DNA of 64,000 bases from assembly GCA_010015805.1 (NCBI GenBank), contig ML978124.1, positions 1,550,001-1,614,000 on the forward strand. The letters run 5' to 3'. Positions 10,918-24,071 of this stretch are shown one piece after another. Each line of letters begins with the position of its first letter. Position 1 is the stretch's first letter. Source of the stretch: Rhizodiscina lignyota (taxonomy: Eukaryota; Ascomycota; Dothideomycetes; Aulographales; Rhizodiscinaceae). Both the position numbers and the translations under genes were made by a program. Under the pieces are notes generated by a model that was not told the origin of the DNA, made no database searches, and saw only the letters and a program-made list of their open reading frames with translations.

Positions 10918-13121
10918 ATGTATCAGCAGACTGACCGCCCACCCGCTCTCCTGGCAGATGCTTCAACTGCTGCACACGACAAGAGAGTGAGTACTCCCGA
11001 CGCCCAGGCAGGTGCAGAGCAGCCAGCTTCATCATCAGCGCCAACACGGGAACAGCCTCAGTATCGCGAGTCTCTCGACCAAGTCGCCGCCGACAACCAG
11101 CGAGCCTTTGATTTGAACGCCGGTTTCAATGTCGCTCCGACGCGTCTGACCGAGTTTACCGTCCCGCCTCTCAACCTGCCCTTATCACACAACGACCTTC
11201 CGCAGACCCCCTCCATCTCCGGCCCCGAACACTTTCACCAGGGTCTCCATATCATTCCGCCCTCAGTCATCGCAGACGACGATACTCACGGCGCACGCCC
11301 GCCTCCAATTGCTACAGACAGACCCCTCAAAACTGTTTGGTCGACCGCAAGCATGGCGAATTCGCTCTCTCCCGCCCCCAGCTCCGTCTCGTCGCCCGCC
11401 CTTGCTGCCATGTCTGACATCACTCCTCTCCCCTCCCCGCTGATGGTGGGGAGTAGTTCGCCGCCGTCCTGGAGGCGCGCGCAGACGTCGAGGCCCGGAT
11501 CGCAGGGAGAGAACGTGCCTCTGTCGAGGGACCAGCAATTGCTCGGGTCAAGCAACAACTCGCCGACGAAGAAGAAGGCTTATGGAACTCTGACGCCAGC
11601 TTTGCTGGAGGCGAGCCGGCAGTATACGCAGGGACAACGTGGAGTGAGGAATCACAGCAGGAACAGGAGTCTGAGTGAATACACGCCCGAGATCCTCCAC
11701 AATACACGGCCGCGCCATGTCACGCTGACAGAGAGCTCCGCTCCACCGAATACCGCGACTCTGCTGCATCGCGAGCATTATCTAGCCGAAGAGCGTGGTT
11801 TCGCCATCGCAGCGCCGCCGCATTTCCCGCAGCCAACCTTGCCTACACCACCTCCGAGCAATGTGAGCACGACCGAGAGCGAGGGCGAGGAGATCAAGGA
11901 CGAAGATGCTGGTGCTCAGGTCGAGGTCTACACGATTCGCAACTCCTCTGGCAGCAAGCGACAGAAGACCTACAGACCGGTCCGTTTACTCGGTCAGGGC
12001 ACATTCAGCAAGGTCGTCCTCGCGACCTCCGATCCGCAGTACCTCTCCTCGAAGACTGTTCCTCCAGAGCCTGCACTGAATCCCAAATCACTTGTTGCTA
12101 TCAAGATAGTCGAGCATGGCCCTGCTGGCGGCGCAGACGAAGAGCGTGTGGAGCTCGGTCTTCACCGTGAAGTCGAGACGCTGATGAGCCTGTCTCACCC
12201 CGCCCTTGTACGAATCAGGACATTCGACCTGGACACGAGTCCAGCTCTGCTCATCCTCGACTACTGCCCAGGCGGCGACTTGTTCGACCTGGCAACACAG
12301 GCTCGTGAACCGCTGCAGCAGGGTATAGTAAGGCGCATCTTTGCAGAGCTGGTCAGCGCGGTGAAATACCTGCATGGCCAATGGATTGCCCATCGTGACA
12401 TCAAGCTGGAGAGTATGCTCTCCCTTCTCTCAACACGGCTGCTCTCCAATACTCTACTGCTGACGAACTATCAGACGTCCTCGTCAATCTGTCTCCCACG
12501 ACCCTCCTCCACCCGCCTCCAGACTTCCTCGCCGCACTCCCGTCCCATCCCTACCCCATGATCACCCTAACTGATCTCGGCCTGTGCAAACGCATCCCGC
12601 AACCGCCGGACTCCCCTCTCCTCACCACCCGCTGCGGCTCCGAAGACTACGCCGCCCCCGAAATCCTGCTCGGCCAACCGTACGATGGCCGCGCAACAGA
12701 CTCCTGGGCGCTAGGCGTGCTGCTGTACGCGCTGATGGAGCGCCGCCTCCCATTCGACGCCCCGCCCGGCATGAAGGGCCGCAAAGGCCGGCCCGCGCAC
12801 CGCATCGCGCGCTGTGAGTGGGTGTGGTGCCGCTTCGGCGACGAGGACGGCGACTGGGAGGACGTCGAGAAGAATCGGGAGTGGGGCGGCGCGCGGAGGG
12901 CGGTCGAGGGCCTGCTCAAGAAGGTCAGTAGGGGCCGGGCGAGTCTGGACGACGTCGCGGAGATGGAGTGGGTGAAGCAGGCGATTGAGGTTGACAGCGG
13001 GCTTAGGAGGCCGGTGGAGGAGGAGGAGGAGGAAAGGGAGGAAAGGCCGATGAGGTATCCGTTTAAGAGGATGGATACCGGCCTGATTATTAGGAGGAAC
13101 GAGGGCGATGAGGAGAATTGA
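10918..13121 (+). CDS. Serine/threonine protein kinase with long disordered N-terminus
   Basis: Two exons, 10918-12412 and 12475-13121, 713 aa. The 62-bp intron interrupts the catalytic loop; splicing gives HRDIKLENVLVNLSPTTLL, whereas unspliced reading loses the loop asparagine. Residues 1-345 are Ser/Pro-rich and probably regulatory. The kinase domain starts near 350 with LGQGTFSKVVLA, followed by VAIKIVEHG (ATP lysine), HRD, then DLG in place of DFG near 532, and TTRCGSEDYAAPEILLG (APE). A family insert follows PFDAPPGMKGR, and the C-terminus is strongly acidic and basic by turns (EEEEEEREERP). The arrangement matches a fungal CAMK-like group; I cannot name an ortholog. The second exon is markedly GC-rich. 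All catalytic residues are present, so activity is expected. Confidence 0.88.
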
Positions 13122-14506
13122 TCGTTAGTGAGGGGATGTGAAGGGGAGGGCAATGGGTGAATGGGTGTATGGGAGATTCGTTCAAGAAGATGCATGCGGA
13201 GCTGGTTCCGAGGACCAATGAGGACGATGAGCGGAGCTGATTGCTAATGAGGAGGCTGCAAAAGCAAAGGCAATGGATGTAGGGGGAAACCCGGAGGTGG
13301 TGACAAAGAGGGTGAATGCCGCTTTTTCTTCTTTTCTTTTTCCCTTTGCATCTGTTATTGATACCACATTGCGCGAGTGTTCTCCGATTTTGGAAACAGA
13401 CGGGAGGGGAGCTGGGCGTAATCTTGGCAACGTTTTTTGCTGGGGAGTGAGTACCACTCATTGCTATGTACTCTTTTTAAGATTTTTCACTCTGCATGGA
13501 GAGGGGCTTGTACTATAGACTTGTTTTCAAATAGGTTGAAAAAAATTCAAAAGTTTGAGTGTCTCAGAACGCCCTATTTTAGCCCTTTGAGCTGTCGTCG
13601 GGTGTCTCTCCACTTTCAATCTTTTTCAAATTGCGGGATGTCATCATCTTGCTTTCACTCCCGAGCATCGGGCCTCGTACGACTTCCGGAGGCATGATCG
13701 GAGGCATGATGCGGGAAGATCCGTAGTAGTGGGATGGGAGATCGTGAAGTAGACGATCCACGAGTCATTGATCATATGCCCTAGCTTAGCCAGGACACGA
13801 TCCAACCCGAATTCGTCACAGCCCACATGGAGTTCGACGCAGCCAAAGTCAACTGTGGAAGGTTCTCTGTGTACTATCACACCACTTCTGCCCCGTCGGT
13901 GTGATGGAACGTGTTTATTTTGACCGCAGCAGGGCCGAATTGCCATCTCGAGCAAGATCTGAGATGTTTCCCGCGGGCTTTATGGCCACGGCGCTTCGCA
14001 GCGTGGGGTCATGTTGGACATTGGCTCCATGGCTTCGGCGTTGGGACCTTCGAGATGTGCCAACATCCGGCACGAAGATATCATGAACCGCCTCCTTCTC
14101 CAATGGCCGTTATCCCATCAAGCACGCTTCGTCCCCCGCTCAGACGTAGCCTGTGGGTATTGTCTGCAGGCGAAGAGATTCAGGAAGGCCGTGGGACAAT
14201 CCACTTGTGCTTCCATAACTCCAGCCTCCTTCAACGGCGGCCAATTGTATACGGCAACAGGCTCGTAGGCTCGAAGTGCGATAGCGGCCCCAGCACGATT
14301 AGAATCGAGAATCCTGCAAGCACACAAGCATAAAGGCTCGTCTACTTCCGTCGATGCTACGATATTTGTAACGCGACAATCGCCGTTTACTGTGTACATG
14401 TAATTAGCGCAGGGTCATGTATTATGTTCGCGTATTACAAGAGACTGTAGACAACCCACTATGAGCGAGTATTCTTGTGTTGAGACTGCAATCGGATATT
14501 GCACTC

Positions 14507-14508
<2 letters not shown>

Positions 14509-14537
<29 letters not shown>

Positions 14538-14541
14538 CAGG
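14509..14541. repeat. AAGGTC hexanucleotide tandem repeat (five units)
   Basis: Five perfect copies of AAGGTC run from 14509 to 14538, followed by a partial unit. Read on the minus strand in one frame it would encode alternating Asp-Leu, but no gene holds it. Confidence 0.85.
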
Positions 14542-17500
14542 TTGATAATGTTGCGCCGAATCCACTTCTCCGGCATCGACGATTTGCGGCTCCGACGATT
14601 TGCGGCTGCGGCTCCGTTGAGTCGACGGTACCCTCTCGGGAGCTTCTAGATCTCCATGTCGTACATAGATCCCGCGTTTGTGCATGTGAAGGCAATTCTG
14701 TTACGCTGCCCTCTTTCCGTATGAGAGGATAGTTGGGCTCCATGTGTTCCGTTAGCAGAGGGACAAGCCGAACAACGCAAGCTAAGATTGCCGATGTCAG
14801 GGTTTATGACTACCTCCCGATGGCCCTGCACCAGAATCTCGGATGGATGGAACGAAAGCCCGTAGCAGGCTAGATAGCGGTCCGAATGTGGTGTGGTGTC
14901 GCATGATCAGATCGCAGCCGTCGAGGATATCCTTCGAATGTGACACAGACGAGAGCCGCCGCAACCTGGTTACGGTATAGTCTGTGACACGTTAAAGGGT
15001 AAGCATACACACATGCTGCCGGTCTGAACCGGGCTCCCGAGCCGACCAAAAATAAAATAATAACTTGGGCTGGAAAGTTCTATCACAAGTCAGATATGTT
15101 GCGATTGTTCAATCAGGCAACTCACTAGTAATGTGAGTGCAAAAAATGATTGGCCGAGCTTCGCCGCAATTCGCCACGGACTGTGGTCCGCTACTTAGTG
15201 ACACATGGTGTGGAGATCTGGATTGAATGGAGCAGAAAAAGCAGAAACGAGAATGAGTAATTTGTTACTCACAGTTTTCCAGGGATTTGCTTTAACTGGG
15301 ACACGGACGGGCGGCATCAAGTCCGAAAAGCTGGATTTCCCGATGTGCTGTTTATGGAGAATGCGATTTCCATCCTTCAGATATCCATGAGTAAGGCTAG
15401 ATTCCTGGCGGCATCTCCGGATGCGTGGCTAATGCGTGGGTTTATGCACCTTCGGCGGACCGCTTTCTCAGCCGCATTTGGGCCTGTCCAGAGCTAATGT
15501 AGTTTCGCATGTAGGTCCGAACGCTGCAGCGAGACCCCACGTTGGCGTTGTCTTAACGCACCAGGCCTCGAAGGAATCAACCCACAGTAGTTCGCGGAAC
15601 TAGACTAACGAGTATCTGCTACTGAGCCGTAATGACAAGTATTTTGGTGAGGTTAACGTTTTCCCGCCAATAGTTCCACCAGAGCTCTTGCTCGCCAAAG
15701 TATATGTCTTTCTAGGCAGCTGGAGTGGCGGGAACTCCGAGCGTTCACCGCATAGACGAACTGATCGGGTGACGAGGGGGACGAGGATGACGAGGAAAGA
15801 TAGGCAGCTACTACCTATCAGCTACTCGCGGAGGTTGCGATATGCAGGGTGTTGCACGCGTGGTTACTTGGAACATGTGCCTGGCCTATTGTGTACGGCG
15901 TCACCCCCAGACCGGTGTGTAGTGATGCAACTGAGCACAGATATGCCCAGGAATATAGCCAGTAGCTTTCGGCCGGAAAGGCAGTGATACTACCCGAAGA
16001 CCGGCTAGATATTCCTTCAGTTCAACGTTTGAGCCCTGAAACCGAAGTGGCGATTGAGACACGACATACCGCACAAATCCACCGCACTCGAAGTGAGGGG
16101 CAACTGTACGGTGTGTGACGAACCATACCAAGCCAAATCGAATATTTTAAGAAATCAATAGACTTGCTTGCCAGAGTTACAGAGCGTGGCTGGCGATCTT
16201 TGCATATGCAATGTCTCACAAAGAGCTAAAGATCGTCGGAGTGGAGTGATTCGTCGCGAAGATAGTCCATAACCGAAGGACGACATCCAGAGTCGCTGAG
16301 CTCCGAGATTTTCAGAACCAAAAGAAGGAGATATGCGCAAGTAAAGAGCCGGAATAATCTGAGCGGATGTGTATGAGAGGTCGTGGTTTTTGATTACACT
16401 CTCCGCCACCAACTGGATTTAGTAATGAAACTTGCACTAATCCCTTAACAGTATAAGTTTCGCGGCTTATGTCAGCTTGGCAACCTCAATTCTTCAACGG
16501 TGACTTCGGATACTTGCAATGTAATGTGATCTTCGATTTGATCGAGATCCTTTTCCCGCATCCGCCTCGTGCCTTGGTATTTGCCTTGGTATCATGTGGA
16601 GTTCCACACTTCCGCGGACCCCATTGTGCGTTCAAGCTTGTCCCACGCCTTTGCTGTGGACCTTGTCGGAGGAAGCATGGCCAAGGTTCTCTTTCAGATA
16701 TCGCTTGGGTATATGATTGACGTTAGCCTGGGATCGCTTGTCAACCGATGCCTCTTGCAAGTTTAATTCCCAAATGCGCTAGAGCAACCACATGGCAACC
16801 AACCCCATCTCTGTGAACATCTCTTTCTCACGCACCACTCCTCAATGAACCAGTCTTTCCTCCACTTCAGTCACCCTTTCAGTTTCCTCGAGGCTAATAT
16901 CTTTCTGAAATGTAGACCGCGGCCTAATATCGTCCGTGTGGCGATGCTGGTGACGGGAGTTGGCGGTTGGCTGTGTGCGACGAGATCGGCCGCTTGAACT
17001 GAGCTCGCTCTTGCCTGTGCCGATGCGGGGCAGGAAGACTGATTTGGGTGTATCCCGTGAGCAAAGATTTGCGTCTTTTGCATCACTGTCTTCAGCATGA
17101 TACGCTGGGTACGACGTCGTGGGCTACCGCGCTTCTTTGACTCCCTCGAGCCGTATCACTCAACGATCGCCATGTCGAGTCTTATCTTGATTCGGTATTT
17201 CTGAGCTGAAGCGAGTTCTGAAGATTCGGACCGATTGTGAGAAATGCAGGAGAATGCGTACGAGCGTTTCGAAAGAGATAGTGAAGCGATGAAGTGTGAA
17301 TAACGGCAGCGATGCCTGGATGCCTGCTTCGATACACATTTGTAAGCTATGATGCAAAGAGCGCGTGCGTCCACGAGTAGACCCAGCCTGGGAGTCTTCT
17401 CCGCTCTCAATGTTTTGCCTACCGGAAGAATTTCCAGTAGCGGTGGGTATCTGTTGGTTCAGGCTGTAGATGACTCTCATTTTTGGAGAAGATTTTTCTT

Positions 17501-17679
17501 TTGTGTAACGCGAGAGAACAGGAATTTCAAGCCTCTTCTTTAACATACTCCGAGACATTCGCGGCTTCTGGAAGATCCCGTGGGATGGAGCGTTCCGTTA
17601 ACTGACCAGTGGTTGCTGGTAGTGACGTTATCTCATGCTGTACTCAAGTGGCGGCGGGATGGCCGAAGGAAAGTCTCGA

Positions 17680-17700
17680 TCTCACGATGTTATCGTGAGA
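17680..17700. other. Perfect 9-bp inverted repeat with 3-nt loop
   Basis: TCTCACGAT, spacer GTT, then ATCGTGAGA. It lies in non-coding sequence about 770 bp upstream of the transcription factor start. It could be a palindromic binding site or a chance hairpin. Confidence 0.6.
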
Positions 17701-18465
17701 GACACGACGCAGTATATGTGCTCCGAGATTGAGGAGTAGCCATCTGATTGGGTCGGCCGGACTCCACAGGTCAAGAAGTTAGTGGAAGGTCGAGCCTTGA
17801 ATGAGGACTTGGAGGAACATTCATGAGAAAGACAGGCTCACCGTAGTAATCGCATAAAACAATTAGATTAAATACTGTACAGCATGCCGCTATTCTTTCC
17901 GGCATGGATGAATCGGAAGCGTTCTCGAACGAGTGCCCCTTTGAAGTATTGATATCTCCGCCAACTCTGAATTCGGCAGGTCTTTTAGCCGTAGTTCAAT
18001 CCCTTGGACTTTTATGACCGACTTAACAAGTTAAATGGCCCTCAAAACTCGTCGTGTGCTCGGGTTTAACCGTAAGGGCTAACTACCGTCGGACGTTACC
18101 CCTGAAGTACATCGATTGGATGGTTGCTCGCTGCAGTTCGCGTTTGGGTCTGGCCGCACATCTGCATCTCAGCGCTGCCACGTTTAGTGTGCACTAGCCG
18201 TCAAATTGATGAATATTCACCGCCCAGATCCTGCAAGGCACACCAAAGGCGATATTGCACCCACGTCGCTCGGATGAGGCTTTCCATCCCGCTCCGTGTG
18301 ATTGTCTAGGTCTTCTGATGGCTTGTTGAAAGACAGAGTGTTGCTGAATCTAATAAGAGTAGCCGCCGGAAGCGAAAGTTTCTGTTAGCGGTTAGTAGTA
18401 TCTGGTCGCGAGACTCACAGTTAAATCGCTCAGACACAGCTAAATCTGCTCAGACACATCTCAAC

Positions 18466-20983
18466 ATGAACGGAACACCTTTTCTTCCACCCGCGTCTCC
18501 GTCAAGGCGTGCGAGCGACCCAGCATCCTCTAAAGCTTCCAGGTTGATGGATGAATCTACCCGTCGTGATCGCGCCGCGATTGCCGCGCAAGCCTGCGAG
18601 ACTTGCCGGTCACGAAAATCGCGCTGTGATGAAGGTCGACCGAAGTGTGGCTCGTGCCAAAGGTTGGGAATGGAGTGCAAATATCGCGAACCCCAACCGA
18701 CAAAGTGAGCTTCTATCCATACCCGGCGGTCATTAGTGAAGAGATGGTCATTGACACAGTACAAAACCAGAAAGGACAAGAGCTTGGAATACCTGCTCGC
18801 AAAGATGAAAGAGCTCACCCAGAAAGTCGATCGAATGCAGGACCTCGGTAGTAAAATGGATGCCATCGGTCGCAACTTCCTTCCAGGCAATCCTTTGTTC
18901 GAGCCCCGGCCGTCTGACTTCGAAGGGGTTCCGATATCCCCGTCGACGACGAGTAACTCCGGTCCAGTCTCTACGCATAGTGTATATTCGGTTGCCAGCA
19001 GTAGCGTAGCACCAGTTGCAGGAGCGGCGGCGGAGCAGCCACCCATTCCTCAAAGGGTACTTGCGTGGCCAAAGGTGACCAGCCTGTTGATCAGTGCTGG
19101 CTGGGCTGATTTCGAAAATATGCAGGGGTTTCAATTGTTGTGGCAGGGAGCGATACCTCAGTTTCTACAACAGCTCGAGATGAACCAACATCTCAGCCCT
19201 TTACCGAGTGAGCCCAGATGCCATACCCAAGCACACCCCACGTACTATGGAAGAGAAATCATCATAGGGCTATCACCAGAGATGATGAACCAATATGCCG
19301 ATCTCTACTACTCCACGTTAGGGGTAAGGCACCCCCTGCTCAGTCGCGAGGAATTTGATCATGCCATAATGCCAATAGTAGCACAAACTGGATTCGGCTA
19401 CAACGATTGCCTATCCATTACCGCCCTCCTCGTGTTTGCGCTGGGTAAACTATCGTTCGACGGAATGTTTGCCGATCCAGTCAGGCCCGACAGTGGAATA
19501 CGTGGCGGCAGCGTTGCTGTTCCCCCAGGACTTGAATTGTTCAATGAAGCTCGCAAACGTATTGGATTCATTGGGGATCAGTGCGACCTCGAGACTGTCC
19601 GGATGTATCTGTTGTTAGGGTGCGTATACAATATCCGATCTGTCCTCTCCGCTGGATGGTATTGACAAACGGATATAGCTTGTATTACGAGTCCTGCTTC
19701 CGCCACATTGTAAGTGGACTTACGGAGTAGCTTGCCGATGTTGGTAGTTTTGACGCGCTGTCTAGGACTACTGGAGATCCTCGATCAATGCGTCCATCTG
19801 TGCCCAAGCGTTACTCGGATAGTAGGTGTTCGTCCGTTGGCAAGCACGTGTAGGGTCGGAGAGTAACATTATACAGTAACCCGGCTAAACCGTTTAGCAA
19901 TTCGTCGGTGGGAGATTCAGAGCGACTTCTAAGCGCATATTGCAAAGTGTGCAAGGCTATCGAGAAGTATGATCTCCCATTTCCCTGCAATTCCATGTTA
20001 TCAGTCTTCATTAAAACCGCAATAGCTCTTGTCACTTCGTCCTCGGTTTACCCATGACCGCTATTTCCGAGTATGAGGAACTTGTGGCAGCACCTGGTAT
20101 GAACGAGCTCAACGCAAACCCAACTGTGGAGCAACGTCCACTCCAGATGATGGTGGCGTTACTGAACCTACACCGAATCGTTGCTCAGGTTAGGTCTCAT
20201 ACTGTACAATGTAAGTGTTTCCAGACTGTTATTCGGTATGTGGAAGAGGCCGAGAATGACCTTGCCTTCCCTGTGCTGTCTGTCATCCTCGGAAGTGTAG
20301 TGTCTGACGATTCGTTGATGGCAGGGGCATCGATAAACCAAGTAACTGGTGGGAATGACCTACATGCCAGGATACACCGAGAAGTTACCGAAATATCTAA
20401 CTCGCTCGAGTCATGGCGCCGAGGCCTCCCACACGACCTGCACTGGAAGGATGCAGATCGACTTGCAAATCTGGCGCCTTCCGCTGCAGCATCGCAAGGT
20501 ACGCTATCGTATATTCAATCACCTCCCGATCTGCGCTCTTCTGCTATGGCCGAAACTATCCAGATAGCTCATTTTCGCTCATGGTACTATTATGCCCGGC
20601 ATATGATGTTTCGGCCTTTTCTGTTCAAGGCATTGCACAGTCCTGAGTCTATGACAGCGCAGGATTGTTTGCTCGCCGCACACTGTCTCCAGGCCGCATT
20701 GCTCTGGCCAATTGCTATGCAACCATGCGCAAATATGAAGCGAGTTGTTCCAAGTCTGTTCAATTGGACATATAGCTTCGTGGAGCTGCTGTTGATTCTT
20801 CGTACGATTCGCGAGAGTGAGATGCTTGGTTCAATCTGTGACCAGTATCTTGATGCTGGCGAGCTAAGTCAGACGGTATTTGCGCTTCACGACTGGGTGA
20901 AGGATATGAGCCAGGTTGACGGCTTAGCCCGGTGGGCTTCCGAGCTAATGGCGAAGCTCTACCCGGAGCTTTACTTTGCTTGA
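18466..20983 (+). CDS. Zn2Cys6 fungal transcription factor
   Basis: Proposed exons: 18466-18704, 18771-19619, 19679-19709, 19766-19821, 19877-20003 and 20072-20983, total 737 aa. The zinc cluster near residue 43 is CETCRSRKSRCDEGRPKC followed by GSC and QRLGMEC, the exact CX2CX6CX6CX2CX6C spacing. The first splice joins PTK to KDKSLEYLLAKMKEL, the usual linker and coiled-coil dimerisation helix. The middle region includes YADLYYSTLGVRHPLLS, LYYESCFRHI, DYWRSSINASICAQALL and KYDLPFPC; the C-terminal part has LESWRRGLP and HMMFRPFLFKALHSPE, all typical of the fungal-specific factor domain. Exons 3-5 are small and were chosen for frame and motif continuity, so that part is less certain. The target genes are unknown; it stands alone beside gene-poor DNA. 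Confidence 0.8.
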
Positions 20984-23900
20984 CGATTACCGTCCGACAA
21001 CCGTAACGCTTCGGCAAGGTGTTCTTGAGGGGCTTTGGGGTGTATCGCAGAATGCTTTGGTTCCGGTATCTCGCATATATGGGTGGTGAGAGCATTTGTC
21101 TGCCTGCTGATGGCGTTAACCTACTATGTGACTTGAAGAGTATGGCATAAGGGAGCGAGAACTCACATGTCTTCGTAACTTTGTTGAGGCTTAGCATATC
21201 GTGCCTTTCCCCGATAGAAGGAAATGAGATTCAACAAGGCTCTACATGAGCAGATAAATGCGGCTAGGTGAACTCGCACATCAGAGGTGAGGAATAAACT
21301 GGAGACACTTATTAGGAGCCTAGACGACCAGAACATCAGTCAAGGGGCAAGATCAGTATCTGAGCAGCTGCCCAACTGCCACTAATGAGACTGCAACTGC
21401 CTTTTAATCATTCGAAGTGGACTATGAAGATCATCGCGGCAACGGAGCGCGCGTCCGGATTGCATGAGGACATGAATCTGCGTGATTGCTGCGGATTTGT
21501 GCACCATGCGCGCGGGAGAAAGACTAGAATGGATCGACATGGGATGGGACCGTGAAGCAGGGAGGAGAAGCGTATTTGAAAAAAGAGTCGCGGTGGACTG
21601 AATGGTAATTACAGTAGTTTCGGTTTAGGGTTAGACGGTTTTTGTCCGTGTGCCAACTTTGGTGAGTCCGCCAACTTCAAGCCCACCCCCTTGCCCGATC
21701 TCCTTACCTTTTTCTTCATTGTGGATGTCTTTTCTTACACTGCTTCAATTGCAATGCCTCGCTCGTCGAAGAGCATTGGAGATGCCACTGATGCCCAACA
21801 TATAGCGCGCCACACTGGAGCCATGTGAGCAACATAAAACTGGTTGCCACCGGATATCCCCGACCTTCGACACTTTTCTTTCCTCTCTTAGAAGACACCA
21901 CAGACACTCCCAGTGAACGCGTCTACCGAGCGCTCCGAACTCGAACTCGTCCCATTCGCGTTCCTTGCGATGATTGATCGACCCTAGCGCGGTTATACAA
22001 AGATCAGCGCTTCGGACGTGCCTGTCTCTAAGATTATCTATCCCCTGCCCAGCATCTCGCACCTTAAAACTACGAAGATGTCCACTTTTCACACGTACAG
22101 TTAGGTTATGCCAGGTGTGATCTCGGCAATCCTAGGTAAACGCGACTCGCTCTGAGGTACAGTGGGAGCATGTCGTCGCTCGAGAGACATACCTGACGTC
22201 TCCTTTCCTCCGGAGCCGCTCGTAAAGAGAGCCGCGGTTCTGCAAGATGCGTCCTTCGAAAGCCGGGCATGGCGCCTCTGACGAGTTTTCGCCGATCAGA
22301 CCTGCACATCCATCCTTGACCGACTTTGAACTGCGTGCAGAATTATTCGCCATGTACCTCCGAAATTCCTCGGAGATGCTCAGATGAGTTCGTGCCATCG
22401 GGTACATCTCAGCGGCTTTCTCAAAAAGCAAAATCTGGAAGGTCTTTCCTCGGACTGCTCTTCTTGTACTGGTAGGGCCAGACGACTGTACCGCCGAGGC
22501 CCTGCAGGGGTAGGAATACTACCTATCGGGTTGAAGAACAGGTCTTCATATACTCCGTATAGCCACGAATAGAGAGCGCCTGCGGCAATGCGCGGCCCAG
22601 TTATCGCCGCAGAGAAATGGACCCTAGATCTCGTCGATCTTCCCCGAATCTTATATACGGGTTTAGCCTGAACGCTGTACGGCCATGGATCTGGGAATCT
22701 TGCCCCTCACGATAGTGAAAATTGTCTTTGTTTTTTCGGAGTCTCTCGGTTCGTCTTCCGACGATTGGAAGCTCTGAGGCTTGGCACTGTCATGAGAAGT
22801 GACAGTTTGATATATGATCGTCAGTTGCAGTCGGGTTCGCCGCACTGACCGCGCTGGCCGCCCTATTCACCTCTCAGATGGAGATTACTCCGAAGAGACA
22901 CCCAGCTCGTGAGCGTCTCAATGAGCGTCTCCTTCTCCACACGGTCTTCCTTCGTCCACGGATGGACTCAACACGTGCTAAGAGACGTAGTCGACAGAAT
23001 ACTGCAGCTGTATACGCAAGGCTGGTGGCTTTCGTTTTCTGATATCCCCGCCAGTCTTCCAAGCAAAGTTCGGCCGGGGTATTTCCATAAAGTCTTCTTC
23101 AATTTCACTACTTTCGTTCCCGTTGGAGAATGCGAAAAGTATGGATCCATATTGTGACTTGTCATTCGCGATGGGGACTCCGAGATGGAACAGCTCTGAA
23201 CTGAAGGCAGGCACGCGACCATTTCCTGTAGACCCAGCCAATGCCGATTGCAGGACTCGTCGCTCTTTCAACACTTCTTCGCGTCTGACCTGCTCCAGTG
23301 GAGCTGTTACTACACTATTTAGTGCAAAATGTAACGCTATGGGGCGACGCGGTTGTCTATATCGCCCTCCTCTTCGGCCATGGATTTGTGCTAGTCGGAC
23401 CGGGTGTCTTAACGGAGGTGATCCTATACGATCACACACGACGCTGCGTGGTTTTTGCCAGTTTCGCTCTATTCTCGAAATAAGCGCAGAAATTGACATC
23501 TAGATGTTTTGATGGAAATGGCTGGGGTATCAGGGAGGAGGCGCGATAATGGTATGCCAGTCTGTTATCCCTTCTGGAGCTTTGAATGTGTCCGTACTAA
23601 CAACTCTGTAGGCCATTGTGGTTCCAAAAGCTGGTGTAGTGAATAACGCGCGCGAACAATGGTCTTGGCGTTATGATGCGGTCGTTGGTGTTATTGTTGA
23701 CGGCATGACGCGCTTTCAATGCCTTTCACACCAGATCTTAGCCAGCAATCTCTCCGTTTTTCATTGCACGCTCACACACAAAACGTCTACGGCCAACATT
23801 GAATTTGATAAACTTTCAAAAGCTGTTCTCCACGTCATCAAGGTAATTCCTACTTCTATATTCTGATCCTCTACAACGAAGGTGTTGACAGCTATTGACG

Positions 23901-24071
23901 CACTTCCCTTTCTCGCACGTTTTACTCACAAGCGATTTGCTAACAGTCTATAGCTCCTTCGAGCCTCTCACAAGATCACCTCAGTAAGCTATCGAACGTA
24001 TCAAATACCTCAAAATCTGCGTCTGACTGTCTATTCAATCAAACAGCCACCTACTCCGCAACAACCACATC
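20984..24071. other. Intergenic, 3.1 kb, possible gene relics
   Basis: Overlapping short frames on both strands, none convincing. A minus-strand stretch around 22400-22620 reads as a hydrophobic helix then LFFNPIGSIPTPAGPRRYSR, which resembles the membrane anchor and proline hinge of a fungal P450, but nothing downstream supports a P450. A TTTAGGGTTAG telomere-like motif lies near 21624. No other element is defensible. Confidence 0.35.

Larger units (their letters stand above)
13122..18465. other. Gene-poor region of 5.3 kb
   Basis: No open frame here exceeds about 140 codons, and those present overlap antisense without domains. Features seen are a hexanucleotide repeat at 14509, a duplicated GACGATTTGCGGCT at 14577-14606, a doubled GGAGGCATGAT near 13690-13711 and a palindrome at 17680. 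Base composition is not strongly AT-skewed, so heavy RIP is not obvious. Fragments with protein-like composition on the minus strand (13.6-14.9 kb and 15.9-16.4 kb) could be gene relics, but none can be named. Confidence 0.45.

Noticed and set aside
21622-21634. Interstitial telomere repeat (TTTAGGGTTAG)
   Set aside because: Only about one and a half units; could easily arise by chance.
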